Below, piece by piece: positions 12,701-25,300 of a stretch of DNA of 64,000 nt. The stretch's first letter is position 1. Every line of letters begins with the position of its first letter. Both the position numbers and the translations under genes were made by a program. Source of the stretch: Dirofilaria immitis (lineage: Eukaryota; Nematoda; Chromadorea; Rhabditida; Onchocercidae); NCBI GenBank assembly GCA_024305405.1, contig JAKNDB010000098.1, forward strand, positions 2,870,501 through 2,934,500, given 5' to 3'. The notes below the pieces were generated by a model. That model was given only the letters and a program-made list of their open reading frames with translations, had not been told where the DNA came from and made no database searches.

Positions 12701-15700
12701 GATTAAATATTTTAAATTATTTTATTTCAATTATTATTATTATAATGTATCGAATCATAATTACGCTTACTAAGGCATGATATCATTATCAAAATCATAT
12801 TATCATTATTAAAATCACTAAATCTATTCTCGAGTTTCTGCCTTTATTTTTTGTCTCAATAGTAATATGTAATTTGATCAAATATTTTAAATCGTTTTAT
12901 TTCAATAATCATTATTATTATAGTCTTATTGAATCATAATTCCGCTTATTAATGCATGATATCATTATCAAAATCACATTATCATTATTAAAATCACATT
13001 ATCACTATTAAATTCACACTATTATTATTAAATTCATATTATCATTATTAAAATCACTAAATCTATTCTCGAGTTTCCGTTTCTTTTATTTATTTCAATA
13101 ATAATATGTAATTTGATTAAATCTTTTATTTCAATTACTATTATTATTGTAATAATCGTATCGAATTATAATTCCGCTTATTAAAGCATGATATCATTAT
13201 TAAAATCACATGATCACTATTAAAATCACTAAGTCTGTTCTCGAGTTTCTGCTTTTATTTTTTGTTTCAATAATAATATGTAATTTAATTAAATATTTTA
13301 AAATGTTTCATTTCAATTATTATTATAAATCTAATTATTGGATTAATTAATAAATTCAAATATCAACTGCCATATCATAATTGTATAATTAAATTAGCTT
13401 AATTAAGTTCTTCTTTTCTTTAACAATTAATTTATAATAAATTTATGATATTATATTTTATCAGAAAGGAATAAAAAAAAAGATTTCAAGTTTTTTTTTT
13501 TCGAATTAAAATAAACTTTACCGTATAAAGTGCGATAATATTTATGATTATTTCAATGATCATTAAACGTCCGGTTGCCATTGTAACAATATCATTTGTT
13601 GTAGCATATCTTAAATCAACATCACCATAAATATTCCCTGTAAATTAAAATTTTTAATCAATTTTTAATATCAATATTATAAGTTATTTAATCAATTTTA
13701 TCAATATATCATAAGTTATTTAATCAATTTTAACAATATCATAACAATAGTTATTTAATCACTTTTAAGTAACAATATCATAGCAATAGTTATTTAATCA
13801 ATCATAAGTATCATTATCAAAAGCTATTTAATTAATTTTAATTATCATTATCATAAGTTATTTAATGAATTATTAAGTATCATTATCATGAGTTATTTAA
13901 TCAATTTTAAATGCCAATATCATAAGTTATTTAATCAATTGTTAAGTATCATTGTAACAAGTTATTTAGTCGATTTTAAGTATCAAATAAGTTATTTAAT
14001 CAATTATGAATATCATTATCATAAGTTATTTAACTAATTTTAATTATCATTATCACAAGTTATTTGATCAATTTTAAATATCAATATCATAAGTAATTTA
14101 ATCAATTATTAAGTATCATTATCATAAGTTATTTAATCATTTTTAAGTATCAGTATCATAGGTTATTTAACTATTTTTAAATATTGGTATCATAAGTTAT
14201 TTAATCAATTCATCTATTAAATAAGTTATCTAATCAATTTCAAGTATTAATATCACAAGTTATCTAATCAATTTCAAGTATCAATATCACAAGTTATCAA
14301 TTTCAGGTACTAATATCATAAGTTATTTCATCAATTTTATCATAATAAAAGTGATAAATTTTGCTGATATATCCAATCTATCAATTAGAATTCTTTTTCA
14401 AATTTTTAAAGTTAGAAAAAAATTTTGCATAATTAGATGGAAAGATTATTTTCTAATTGCATTCCCTACACCTTCCTCTTTCAAATATTATTTCAAAACT
14501 TTTTTTCTCGAGAATTCTTCAAAAAAAAAAATCGATCATTATTCTTATGTTATTTATTAATTAATAGTATAAGAGATTAATAAAAATTTAGATGAATCAC
14601 CAAAAGTTTGATAAAGTTTGATAATTCGATAAATTTGAAAAAGTAAAAATTATTAGTAACCAATCGAATATATATTAATTTTGATCAGAAAATTGATAAT
14701 CAAATCAGTGTAGGGAAATGATAAGTTTGTTTTTCCTATTGATTTTTAAGCCTAAATTAATCATTTTCAATATTCTTGCCTTAATTATTATCAATCATAA
14801 TAATATAGAACAATGCATAATGATTAATAGAACTTTCTAATTTCCTATAAATATATATGGTTTATCAGTAAACATTGCAGTTTATCAGTAATACTTCGCA
14901 CGTCATATAACGTACGTAAAAAAGCAGAATTAAATGTTGTAGAAAAAGGCTGCTACTATGTATATATACAATTAGCCATGGAATTAAAAATGAATCAATC
15001 AATTTTTTATGATCAATTTTTAGATCAATTTTTTTCCTTTAGATTATCAGTATTGATGAAGTAATCAGTATGCAAAATTATCACTTATCCATTTGATCGA
15101 ATAATAGCCTAAATATTAACTATATTATATAATTCGAGATCCTTCTGGATGATTACAATAATTATCATAAGATGTTCAATATATTGAAGAACTTTGCATC
15201 GATTGATTTACGTGTATTGATTACTTTATGCATGCTGATAGTTCTGTAGTGATTACACGTGCTGATTACTTTATGCTAATTATTTTATGTATACTGATTA
15301 CTTTACGTATATTGATAATTCTGTATTGATTATTTTATGCGTGCTGATTATCTTATATTTATTACTTTTATCTATATTAATTATTTTATTCTAATTACTT
15401 TACGCGTGCTGATTACTTAATACTGATAAGTTTATGGTACTGATTATTTTATTCGAATTACTTTACAAATGCTGATTACTCCGTAACTAATTAATTTACA
15501 TATAATTTATATATCTAATTTTACTGATTACTTCATACTACTACCATATTCGTGCTGATTATTTTAAAATGATATAAGTTAATGTTTTATCAATTTATCA
15601 ATTAAAAGCAAATTATAGTAAATATAAAAAAATAAACAAAAAAGAATAAATAAATAAATAAAAACAAACATAATTCATAGATCGATCCAAATATATTACC

Positions 15701-15841
15701 ACGAAGTGTATATGGCCGTAACATTGTAAATGTAACATCTAATGTACAAATTATTGTCGAAATTTTGAGCCAATTTTGAATCCATCGTGATAAAGGAATA
15801 TTGTGATAATGATGATGATAATTGCATTGATCATTTGGCAT
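6711..15841 (-). CDS. EXPERA-like four-TM protein (EBP/TMEM97 type)
   Basis: Four exons: 15700-15841 (ATG at 15841), 13522-13637, 10906-11011 and 6711-6852 (stop TGA at 6711-6713), about 170 residues. All junctions are GT-AG and the phases agree. Hydrophobic segments are near residues 27-42 (ISTIICTLDVTFTMLRPY), 70-85 (LMIIEIIINIIALY), 97-118 (FLTSAFVFWKTLLYVTMFIL) and 148-163 (IPNLIWCFVPLTVMI). The DVDLRY motif and a final N-x-x-W-x-x-x-P helix match the EXPERA fold of the emopamil-binding protein (sterol isomerase)/TMEM97 family, which sits in the ER membrane. Catalytic activity cannot be inferred. The last exon needs one extra base near 6797-6801 to stay open to WIPNLIW. Introns are 2.1, 2.5 and 4.1 kb and full of satellites. 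The acceptor of the third exon lies in a tandem duplication. Confidence 0.62.
7402..7442. repeat. Perfect 16-bp inverted repeat, 9-nt loop
   Basis: Left arm 7402-7417 (ataaaaggtcatcaga) pairs perfectly with 7427-7442. It lies in the last intron of the EXPERA-like gene. Confidence 0.8.
8116..8151. repeat. Near-perfect 36-bp palindrome
   Basis: Seventeen-base arms (tttctttcgcaaatata and its complement) flank a two-base centre, in the last intron of the EXPERA-like gene. Confidence 0.8.
8295..9155. repeat. Satellite, about 123 bp x 7
   Basis: Copies share 'aatagatgatctatcaatac', 'ttgtgatattttgatatttt' and 'caaatgataattgatagga'. They are over 90% alike and head-to-tail, so expansion was probably recent. 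Confidence 0.9.
9240..9660. repeat. Degenerate tandem repeat ('aaaggtcaatcataaacgtt')
   Basis: Five to six irregular copies also share 'ttcatttattgattatcaa'. Confidence 0.6.
10310..10640. repeat. About 24-bp minisatellite
   Basis: About fourteen variants of 'aataatcataaactttaaac' with 'cctt' spacers. Confidence 0.75.
10978..11080 (-). repeat. 50-bp tandem duplication over an exon acceptor
   Basis: The first 34 bases of the third EXPERA exon plus its acceptor are copied 50 bases upstream in transcript sense. The real copy has TTTTTTAG then TCTCGAG. The outer copy has TTTTTTAC, so its AG is lost. Confidence 0.8.
11985..13330. repeat. Satellite, about 170-245 bp x 7, containing CTCGAG
   Basis: Each copy carries 'aaatctattctcgagtttc', a T-run, 'aatatgtaatttgat', 'aattataattccgcttacta' and 'aaagcatgatatcattatta'. 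Copy starts are near 11993, 12227, 12467, 12650, 12820, 13065 and 13232. The array lies in the second intron of the EXPERA-like gene. Confidence 0.85.
13640..14340. repeat. About 45-bp tandem repeat
   Basis: About sixteen variants of 'aagttatttaatcaatttta' plus 'agtatcattatcat'. They begin right after the acceptor of the second EXPERA exon. Confidence 0.8.
15200..15570. repeat. Degenerate repeat ('gctgattactttatg')
   Basis: Irregular copies of about 25-30 bases in the first intron of the EXPERA-like gene. Confidence 0.6.
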
Positions 15842-16799
15842 ATTGATTAATTGAGCATTTGATTGATTAACTTTTTAAAAAATAAAATAAATAAATAAAA
15901 CTTAAATTATACTTAATTTTCATTCATTTATATAGTATGGAAAAAAATTACAATTCGAATTAATAATTTTAATAATTTTAAATTATTTTATGTAGCAAAA
16001 TTTTTAAATAATATTGAAAAATTAATTTCCGATTTTTGATTAATAATTTCCAATATCGATAGATAATTAAAAGAGAGGAAAAAAATTTATAAATGGTAAC
16101 TGATAAATTTTAACTTTATACCAAAAAAATTTAATTTTTAAAATAAACAAAAAAAATTAATTTCAAATTTTAATTGAATCAATCGATGACAAAAGGAGAA
16201 AACTGAACGGAAGATAGGAAATTGATAAAAGATTAATAATTGATAAGCAATCAATTAAATCAAATTTTGTTTATTGTTTTTTTTCCTTTTTTATATTCCT
16301 ATTATCTTCTTTGTAAAGAAATTATCAAAATTAATTTTTAGCAACAATAATAAAGTATAAACAAAAAAAGTGTAAACAATGAAGTATAAACACTACCATC
16401 TTCTTTGTTGCTCTTCTATTTAGTAACTATGTAACAGAATTTCAAGAAAAAAATTTTTTTGACAACAATAAAATATAAACAAAGAAAAGTTTGTAAACAA
16501 CAAAGTGTAAAGGATGAATAAAAGGTTTAAAAATTGAAATATACACAGGTGTGATTAATTAGGTGAGAAAACAAAATGATAAATAATTGTTTAAATTTTT
16601 AAAATTTTTTCTTAAAAAGTTTTTTTGTAACTTTTTAGAAAGGTAATTTAATTAAATTTCTGCAAAAAAATAATTATAAATACTAAACAAATTTTTTTCC
16701 ATTTGATTTTAAAATTAAATGGAAAAATTAATTTTAATTTATCAATTTTCTTTTTCAGTAAAAATATAATTTTCGAATTTAAGAAGTGATTAGAATGAT

Positions 16800-17790
16800 A
16801 CGATATTATATTCTCTTATTAATTATCTGATATAAAAATTATGAATCATGATTATATTTATCATATATAGGCATGATAAAATTATAAATGATTAAATTTC
16901 TCATATATATGCATGATAAAATTATGAATCATGATTACATTTGTCATATATAAGCATGATGATTTATAATTTTAAATTATAAATATGACTACTGTATATA
17001 AGCATGATAAAATCATGATTACGTTTGTCATATATGAGCATGATGATTTATAATTTTAAATTACAAATATGACTACCGTATATAAGTATGATAAAATTAT
17101 AAATCATGATTACACAATTCTACATAAACATTATAAAGTTACAAATCATGATTACATTTGTCACATATATGCATAATGAAATTATAGATATGATTACCGT
17201 ATATAAGATTATAAATCATGATTACATCTACCTTACTTGATAAAGCTATAAATTATGACTATATCTACCTCATATAAGCATAATGAAGTTATAAGTCATG
17301 ACCATACCTGTCTTATATAAGCATGATAAAATTATAAATCATGATTATATGTATTTTACAAAAATAAATAAAATTATAAATCTTGATTGCATCTAATATA
17401 AGCACGATGAAATTATAACTCGTAGTTACATTTATCTTATACAAGCATGATAAAATTATAAATCATGATTACATCTATCATATATAAGTACGATAAAGTT
17501 CTAAACCAAGATTATATCTATCTCATATGCATGATAAAATTACCATGATTATATATATATTATTTAAGCGTAATAAAGTTACAAGTAATGATTATACCTA
17601 TCTTATAAAAATATAATAAAATTATTAATCATGATTACATCCATCATATATTAGTGTGATAAAATTGTAAATCATTATTATATCTATTTTATGTAAGCAC
17701 AATAAAATTATAAATCATGATCACATCTGTCATATATAAATATGATAAAATTATAAATCATGATTATATTATCATTCATATAATCGCTTA
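16800..17790. repeat. Satellite, about 60 bp x 16
   Basis: Copies share 'attataaatcatgattacat' and 'catatataagcatgataaaa'. Confidence 0.8.
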
Positions 17791-17959
17791 TTTTCTTATC
17801 AATAAATAAACTTTCTGCAATAATAATCACTTATAGGAAATCAATTGATTACAAAGAAATCATCAAATCAATAAGGCACAAATAGCATATTCGATTTTTT
17901 AATATTTGATTTTGATGAAGTGGAAGCGTTAAAAATGAGGTCAAAGTGACAAACGATAG

Positions 17960-18130
17960 CTATCACAAAATGTCGCGATACTTTTTGTTGAAAATGTTCG
18001 CGATACTTCGTTGAAAATGTCGCGATACTTCGTTGAGAATGTCGCGACACTTCGTTGAAAATGTCGCGATACTTCGTTGAGAATGTCGCGACACTTCGTT
18101 GAAAATGTCGCGATATTTCGTTGAATTTTA
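17960..18130. repeat. 22-bp minisatellite with TCGCGA
   Basis: About eight head-to-tail copies of 'aatgtcgcgatacttcgttg' alternate between cgata and cgaca. It is an isolated CpG-containing island in AT-rich DNA. It is open in two minus frames only because of its periodicity. Confidence 0.85.
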
Positions 18131-18204
18131 ATTTGATAAATGATTCGTAACAAAATTTTCTTCTTCATTTCATCATGACATTGTGATATATGAAAAATTT
18201 CTAA

Positions 18205-18270
18205 AAATCTTGAAAAGTGAAACAGAGAGAGAGAAAGAGGAAGAGAGAGAGAGGGAGAGAGAAAGGGTGA
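18205..18270. repeat. GA-rich purine tract
   Basis: An imperfect (GAGAGA)n run of about 65 bases with AAG interruptions. Confidence 0.8.
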
Positions 18271-18969
18271 TAGACGAAAATATTCATAATAATATTTGAT
18301 TAAAAAGATTTATCAATGATAAATCGAGAAATAGAATTGATAAATAAACGAAGCAATAATTGTGATAAATTGAATTTATCTTGGATATCTAGGAAAGTAT
18401 ATAGCATTTAAAATATGTATCAAGTTTTCTCAAGAATTAATCGATTACAATTTAATACTGAAATGCAAAATGATAACAAAAATCGAGAAGTAAAAAAATA
18501 AAATGATAACTATGATAAATTAAATTTGAAACAAAAAAAAATTGGCAATTATGATTAGACCTATATAATCAATTCATTTTTCTTTTTTTATCATCGATAA
18601 ATTAATTGATTACGATTATGATCAAAGAATTGGAACATAAAATGAGAATGAAAAGAAGAAAAAAAACATTTTCATCATTAACAATTTGTGGCATATCAAA
18701 AAAATTTTTTCAATAAAATTTCTTTTTTTTTTTTAAATTTATCAAACTTTTGGTTTCGATCAAAGTTTAAAGAAAAAATTGCGCTATTTGGAAATGTAAA
18801 GAATTCAGTTACTGAAATTAAATATTTTATATTAAAATTAAGTAAATAATATTTGTAATTTTTTAATTTATTTTTTCCTTTCTCATTCGCTCAGTTTCTT
18901 CTTTTTTAACAAATAATTAGTATAAATTACTGAAATTAATAATAGCAAATTAAAAATATTGCAAATTTT

Positions 18970-19864
18970 ATTTTAATTTATATAAAATTGAAATTTTATT
19001 AGTAATAATAATAATAATGACAATCACAATAATAATCATGATATTAATAATAATGATAATAATGATAACAATGATAAATGAAAGTCTTTCGTTAGAATGC
19101 GAATAATAACAAATTAAAATTATTACGAATAATTTTATTTCAGCACACATAAAATTGAAATTTCATTAACAATAATAATAGTAAATCATAATAATGATAC
19201 TATTTAGAATACAAGTATTTTATCGATAATAATGATAATGAAAATAATTTCATTTCAATTTACATAAAATTGAAATTTCATTGGTAGTAATGATAATGAT
19301 GGCGATAGTGATGCTAATAACGATAATGATAATAATGATAAATGAAAGTATTTTGTTAGAATGCGAATAATAACAAATTAAAATCACTATAAATAATTTT
19401 ATTTCAACATATATAAAATTGAAATTTCATTAATAATGATAATAATGATAATAGCGATACTGATAGTAATAATGATAATGATAACAAATGAAATTATTTT
19501 GTTTAATTGCAAATAATGAATTAAAATTATTGCAAATAATTTTATTCCATTTTACATAAAATCGGAAATTCATTAGTAGTAATAGTAATAATGATGACAA
19601 TAGTGATACTGATAATGATGATGATAATAGCAATAAATGAAAGTATCGTGTTAGAAATAATAACAGATTAAAATTATTTTTAATAAATTTATTTCAACAT
19701 ACATAAAATTGAAATTTCATTAATAATAATAATAATAGTAATGATAATAATGCCAATAATGATAATAATGATAATAACAATAAATGAAAGTATCGTGTTA
19801 GAAATAATAACAGACTAAAATTATTTTAAATAATTTTATTTCAACAAACATAAAATTGAAATTT

Positions 19865-19908
<44 letters not shown>

Positions 19909-19990
19909 GTAGTAATGATAATAATGCCAATAATGATAATAATGATAATAACAATAATAATAACAAATAAAGTATTTCATTAGAATATAA
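18970..19990. repeat. Satellite, about 125-180 bp x 6, with embedded (AAT)n
   Basis: Copies share 'acataaaattgaaatttcat', an ataatgata run, 'aatgaaagtattttgttaga' and 'ataacaaattaaaattatt'. Confidence 0.8.
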
Positions 19991-20209
19991 ACTAATTTTT
20001 TGAAAATATTTTCTAATTAAAATATAAATCGAAGAAAAAAATGCCTAAAATTACTATTAAAGTTTGCATTAAATGATAAAATGATAAAATGCAAATAAAT
20101 ATAATAAACAAAACGATTGATTTGTTAGTAAATTAAAAATAAAAATTAATAACTAAAAATAATAAATTAAAAATTATTAAAATTTGCGATTCAGAAAAAA
20201 GCGAATAAA

Positions 20210-21020
20210 ATTCTAAAATAAAAAATCGATAATTAAAAATCTTTGATTAGAAAATCGATGATTAAAAATTTCTCAATTAATGCAATGAAATCAATAATTC
20301 AATAAGCTCTGATTAGAAAGTCGACGATTAAAAAATCTCTTGTTGAAAAATTGATAACTAATAATTTCAAATTAAAAATCAATGACTAGTAATCTTTAGT
20401 TAGAAAATCGACGATTAAAAAATCTCTTCAAATTAAGAATCAACGGCTAATAATCGCTGATTAGAATATCGATAATCAATATTTTCCGAATTACGATGAG
20501 GAAATCAATAATTAATAACCTCTGATTAGAAAATCGGTAATTAAATATATCAAATTAAAAATCAGTATTTAATAATTGCTGATTAGAAAACTGACATTTA
20601 GTAAATTCCTAATTGATACAAGGAAATCAAAAACTAATAGTCTCAAATTAGAAAATTGATAAATAATATTTTTCTAATTACGACAAGGAAATCAATAATT
20701 AATAATCTCTGATTAAAAAATCATTAATTAATAATCTTTGATTAAAAAATCAATAATCAATAATTTCTGTATGTAAGATCGACAACTAAAAATTTCATAT
20801 TTAAAATGATTATTAATCTCTAATTAAAAAATCGATAATTAAAATTTTCAAGCTAAAAAATCTCAAGTTGAAAAATTGGTAATTAATAATCTCTGATTAG
20901 AAAATCAGTAAGTAAAAAACTTCAAATCAAAAAATCAATAATTAATAATTTCTGATTATAGGATCGATAATTTCATATCTAAATGATTATTAATCTCTAG
21001 TCAGAAAATCGATAATTAAA
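20210..21020. repeat. About 50-bp tandem repeat
   Basis: Many diverged copies of 'aataatctctgattagaaaa' plus 'tcgataattaaaaa'. Confidence 0.75.
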
Positions 21021-21212
21021 ATTTTTAGCCTCAACATTTGATAATTTCACTGCTGCAAAATTTAAGGCATTTCGGTACTTTCTTTTTTTTCTGATAAATT
21101 TCTTTACTTGCTTATATCAGCTTTTGCAGTAATTTATTATCAGTTTAATATAAAAAATTTCTACTATTTTTTCTAAAAAATTATTATTCCTCCAAAACTA
21201 TTCCTATTCTAG

Positions 21213-21322
21213 TTCTTTTCAAAAAACTATTCTATTCTTTTCAAAAAACTATTCTATTCTTTTCAAAAAACTATTCTATTCTTTTCAAAAAACTATTCTA
21301 TTCTTTTCAAAAACTATTCTAT
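21213..21322. repeat. 22-bp minisatellite x 5
   Basis: Near-identical copies of 'ttcttttcaaaaaactattc' plus 'ta'. Confidence 0.9.
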
Positions 21323-21560
21323 CCATTCAAAATTTTAAATTTAAAATTAAAAAAACGTAACTATAAGCGAGAAGTGTTAAGGAAATGATAGTATGATATG
21401 CATTTTATTATCATATAAATTAATCAAACACTGATATCATATGGAAATGAAATGAGAAATTTAGCAAAAATTTTTTGATATCTTTCAGATTACATTCTAT
21501 AAATGGCCTTATAAAGATTAATTATAGAAATTAAAAATATTTAATTGAATAATTCATTTA

Positions 21561-21599
21561 AAATTTGGAATTTAAATTTTGAATTTAAATTCCAAATTT
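21561..21599. repeat. Perfect 18-bp inverted repeat, 3-nt loop
   Basis: 'aaatttggaatttaaatt' pairs with its complement at 21582-21599. Confidence 0.8.
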
Positions 21600-21764
21600 C
21601 ATTACCTTTTTAGTATTTTAAAATGAATAAAATTTAGAAATAATTGCAAAGCAATTACTGTAAAAGGTAAATTTAAAAGTTTTAGGAAATATTTAATCGA
21701 CCGATTTCATTCAAATTTCATATTTTATTTAATTAATTTGAAACAAGAAAAAAGCAACTTTTAC

Positions 21765-22310
21765 TCTCTCGAGAAATTCAATAAGAAGAAAAAAACAAGA
21801 TTACCGTATGAATATATCTCGAGAAATTCATTTGATTTATTTTATCAATTATCTAAAAATCTCGAAAAATTCATTTGATTTGTTTTATCAATTATCATCT
21901 AAAAAATTCATTTGTTCCTTTTCCATAATAATTCCTGCTAGCAATAATGTTTGTTTCAAAGTACCACGAATATATCTCGAGAAATTTAAAAAAAAAAACA
22001 AAATACTACATAGATATCTCGAGAAATTCAAATACGAACAAAGTACCACATATGTAACTAAGAAATTTAAAAGGAAAAAAATGAAGTGCTACATAGATAT
22101 CTCGAGAAATTCAAATACGAACAAAGTACCATGAAAATATCTCGAAAAATTCAAATAAGAACAAACTACCGCATATTTATATATATATATATATCGAGAA
22201 ATTTAAAAAAAAAGAAAAAACGAAGTGCTAAACAGATATCTCGAGAAATTCACGGGAAAAATAACATATCAAACATTTATCTCGAGAAATTTCAAAAAAA
22301 AAAAAAGAAA
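21765..22310. repeat. Repeat with CTCGAGAAATTC core
   Basis: About ten copies of 'tatctcgagaaattcaaata' followed by 'cgaacaaagtaccac' variants. The array ends about 50 bases past the BTB stop codon. Confidence 0.8.
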
Positions 22311-22361
22311 AAGAAAAATCAAATATCAATATTTATTGTTAAAAAAAAAAATTTTTTTCTC

Positions 22362-25300
22362 CTATTCATAATCCAATTCGACCAAATTTTTGCGCAATTC
22401 ATCGATCATATTTTGGCCATAATTGCTTGGACATTTATTGCATAGCCAATGTTCTTTACAAATTGCTTTTTGCAACCTGAAAATAAATATTTTTAGCTTT
22501 TTTTAAATTCAATAAAACCGTTAAGCAACTTTTTTGTTTATTGCCAAACTTAATGAGATTTTTTAGTAAATTTTTTTTTTTGTAATTCAAATTGTTTTTA
22601 TTTAAAATTGAAATTTAATTTTATTATTTATGCATTTACATCATGCCAATGTAAATTTTCGATGATTATATTCTGAGAGAAAAGTTCAAATAAAGTTTGT
22701 TTTTATCAACAAAAATGACAAAAACAAAATTTTTCAAAAATTGAAAATTTTCTTCTCACAAAATTATCGTAGTGTAAAAAAATTTAGACGAGACAAATAG
22801 CTCTTTTTAGCAATTTCAAAATTATCATTTAACAAACACTTATCATTATCAATTCAACCTTTTTCTATTTCAATCAATTATCATTCATCCAACACTTATC
22901 ATTATTAATTGAATCATTCATCCAACACTTATCATTATCAATTGAACCTTTTTCTATTTCAATCATTAAGTTCAAATAAAGTTTGTTCTTATCAACGAAA
23001 ATGACGAAAATGAAATTTTTCAAAAATTGAAAATTTTCTTCTAACAAAAATTGTCGTAGTGTAAAAAGTTTAGACGAAACAAATAGCTCTTTTTAGCCAT
23101 TTCAAAATTATCATTTATCAAACACTTATCATTATCAATTGAACCTTTCTCTAGTTCAATTATTAATTAATTAAAGAAATAAATTTCATTTCATTTAAAG
23201 AAAATTTCATTTCGTACTTAATCAGTCAATTTTTTAAAAGAATGAATATCTCGCATCAATTATTCAAATGCTAGTCAAGACTAATATTGGCCAAATGATT
23301 AGGCTAATCAAACTTGATAAGTAACTTAGTTATTCATCGATAAATCTTTCACTTCATTAGTCATTCGTGAAAGAAAAAATAAAAATAAAATTAATTTCAT
23401 TTTATATTTAGTGGGAAATAAAATTTTAGCCAAGTTTTTAATGAATCCTGCATGAATATATTAAATGATAGCCAAGATTCGTATTGGCCAAGATTAGACT
23501 AAATCTATTTCAATAAATAGCTTACCTAATTATTCATGAATTTTTCAATCACAATATTTGGTAGACGAAATATTTTATTAAATATTAGCTAAGTATTGGC
23601 TACGATTAAATTAAATTTAGCTTAAATAAAATGAAATTTAAAACTTAATTATAAAATAAGTGATTTGATCATTCAATAAAATGAAATCAATTATGGAATG
23701 AAATGAGATGAAATATGAAATGGAATGAAATCAAATATGAAATGAGATAAAATGGAATATGAAATCGAATATAAAATAAAATGAAATAAATGAAATGAAT
23801 TGAAATCAATTATGGAATGAAATGAAATGAAATATGAAATGGAATGAAATGAAATATGAAATGAAACGAAATGAATTAAAATAGCACAAAATAAAATGAA
23901 ATAGAAATCAAATATGGAATCAAATATAAAATCAAACATGAAATGAAATGAAATTTGAAATCAAATGAAATAGCACAAAATAAAACAAAATGGAATACGA
24001 AATGAAATACGAAATCAAATAGAAAATCAAATATATAAATGAAATGAAATAAAATGAAATCGAATAACAAATGAAATGAAAATGTTTTATTTTTATTTTC
24101 CAATAAAAACAAATTAAGTAATTTATTATAAACAAATATTTGTTTGCGACAAAAAAAGTTCACAAAAAAATTTTCAAAATAATTTTCAACTAATTTTTTT
24201 CCTTCCCAACTTACCTTCACAATAAGCAGAATCAACGATTTTTTACACATTTCACATGCCATCCGTCGATACAACGTTACCGATCGATTCATCTTGAACA
24301 GATGACCGTTCATCGATTCAATCTCTTTCAATTGTGTCATATTTAAATTTGTCGTTATTATTGAGCTATGCAACTGCAAAGTAATATTTTATAACAATTA
24401 TAATAATAATAATAATGATAATAACAATAATAATAATAATAATAATGATAGCAATAATAGTAGTAATAATAACGGAAACAATAATAATACTAATGAATTA
24501 ATAATAATAATATATTTAACAGTAATAATTGTATGGCTACTCTTGGGTTATGAAATCGCAAAACATAAAATAAAATAATAATGATAATAATAGTAATAAT
24601 TTTAATAATAATAATAATATTGTTATTGTTCAGGTGTGAAAATGGAAAATGATAATAATAATATTAATAATAATAGTAATATTGTTAGTGTTGCCTATAT
24701 AACTGCAAGATTATAATAATAGTAATTAATAATAATAATAATAGTAACAATAATAATAATATAGTAATGACAGTAACAATTATTATCATTTATTATCATT
24801 ATTGCTATTATTATTATTATTATTATTACTTTGCAGTTATATTGGCAACACCAGCAATATTATTATTATTATTATTACTATTTTCCAGTTTTCAACAATA
24901 ACAATATTATTATTATTGAAACTATTATTATTATTATCATTATTTTATTATTATTATTTTGCGATTGTACAAGCGAAGAGTAACCATACTATTATTACTG
25001 AATTAGTATTATTATTGCTATCGTTATTATTACTATTATTATTATTATTATTATTATTTATTATTATTATTATTATTTTATTATTATTATTATTAGACAA
25101 CACTAGCCTAATATTAATAAAACAAAAAATTTCAATTTTAATTTTTGCTTTTTATCTTTTAATTTTTTTTTTTGAAAAAACTTTTTAGTAAAAATAAAAT
25201 TTTATTTTTTTGAATTTTATCGTTTTTTTTATATTATTACTTTTAATTGTAAATATATAAATTAAAAATAGTAAAATATTGCATTTAATGAATAATTTGA

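Larger units (their letters stand above)
15842..22361. other. Intergenic satellite field
   Basis: No exon is recognised between the EXPERA-like start codon and the BTB stop codon. Almost the whole interval is tandem repeat, listed below. The open frames at 17868-18168, 18968-19150, 19430-19633 and 21808-22445 are repeats read in frame, apart from the piece of real BTB last exon after 22361. Confidence 0.55.

Noticed and set aside
17868..18168. Frames with SRHFQRSIATFSTKYRD repeats
   Set aside because: Two overlapping frames are open at once because of the 22-bp repeat. No start context and no splice support.
15842..22361. Transposon with coding capacity in the satellite field
   Set aside because: No transposase, reverse transcriptase or terminal repeats were seen, only tandem arrays.
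23876..24379. 167-codon minus frame
   Set aside because: Only the part at 24215-24373 is a real BTB exon. The remainder is intron plus the (AAATG)n block read as Phe/His/Ile.
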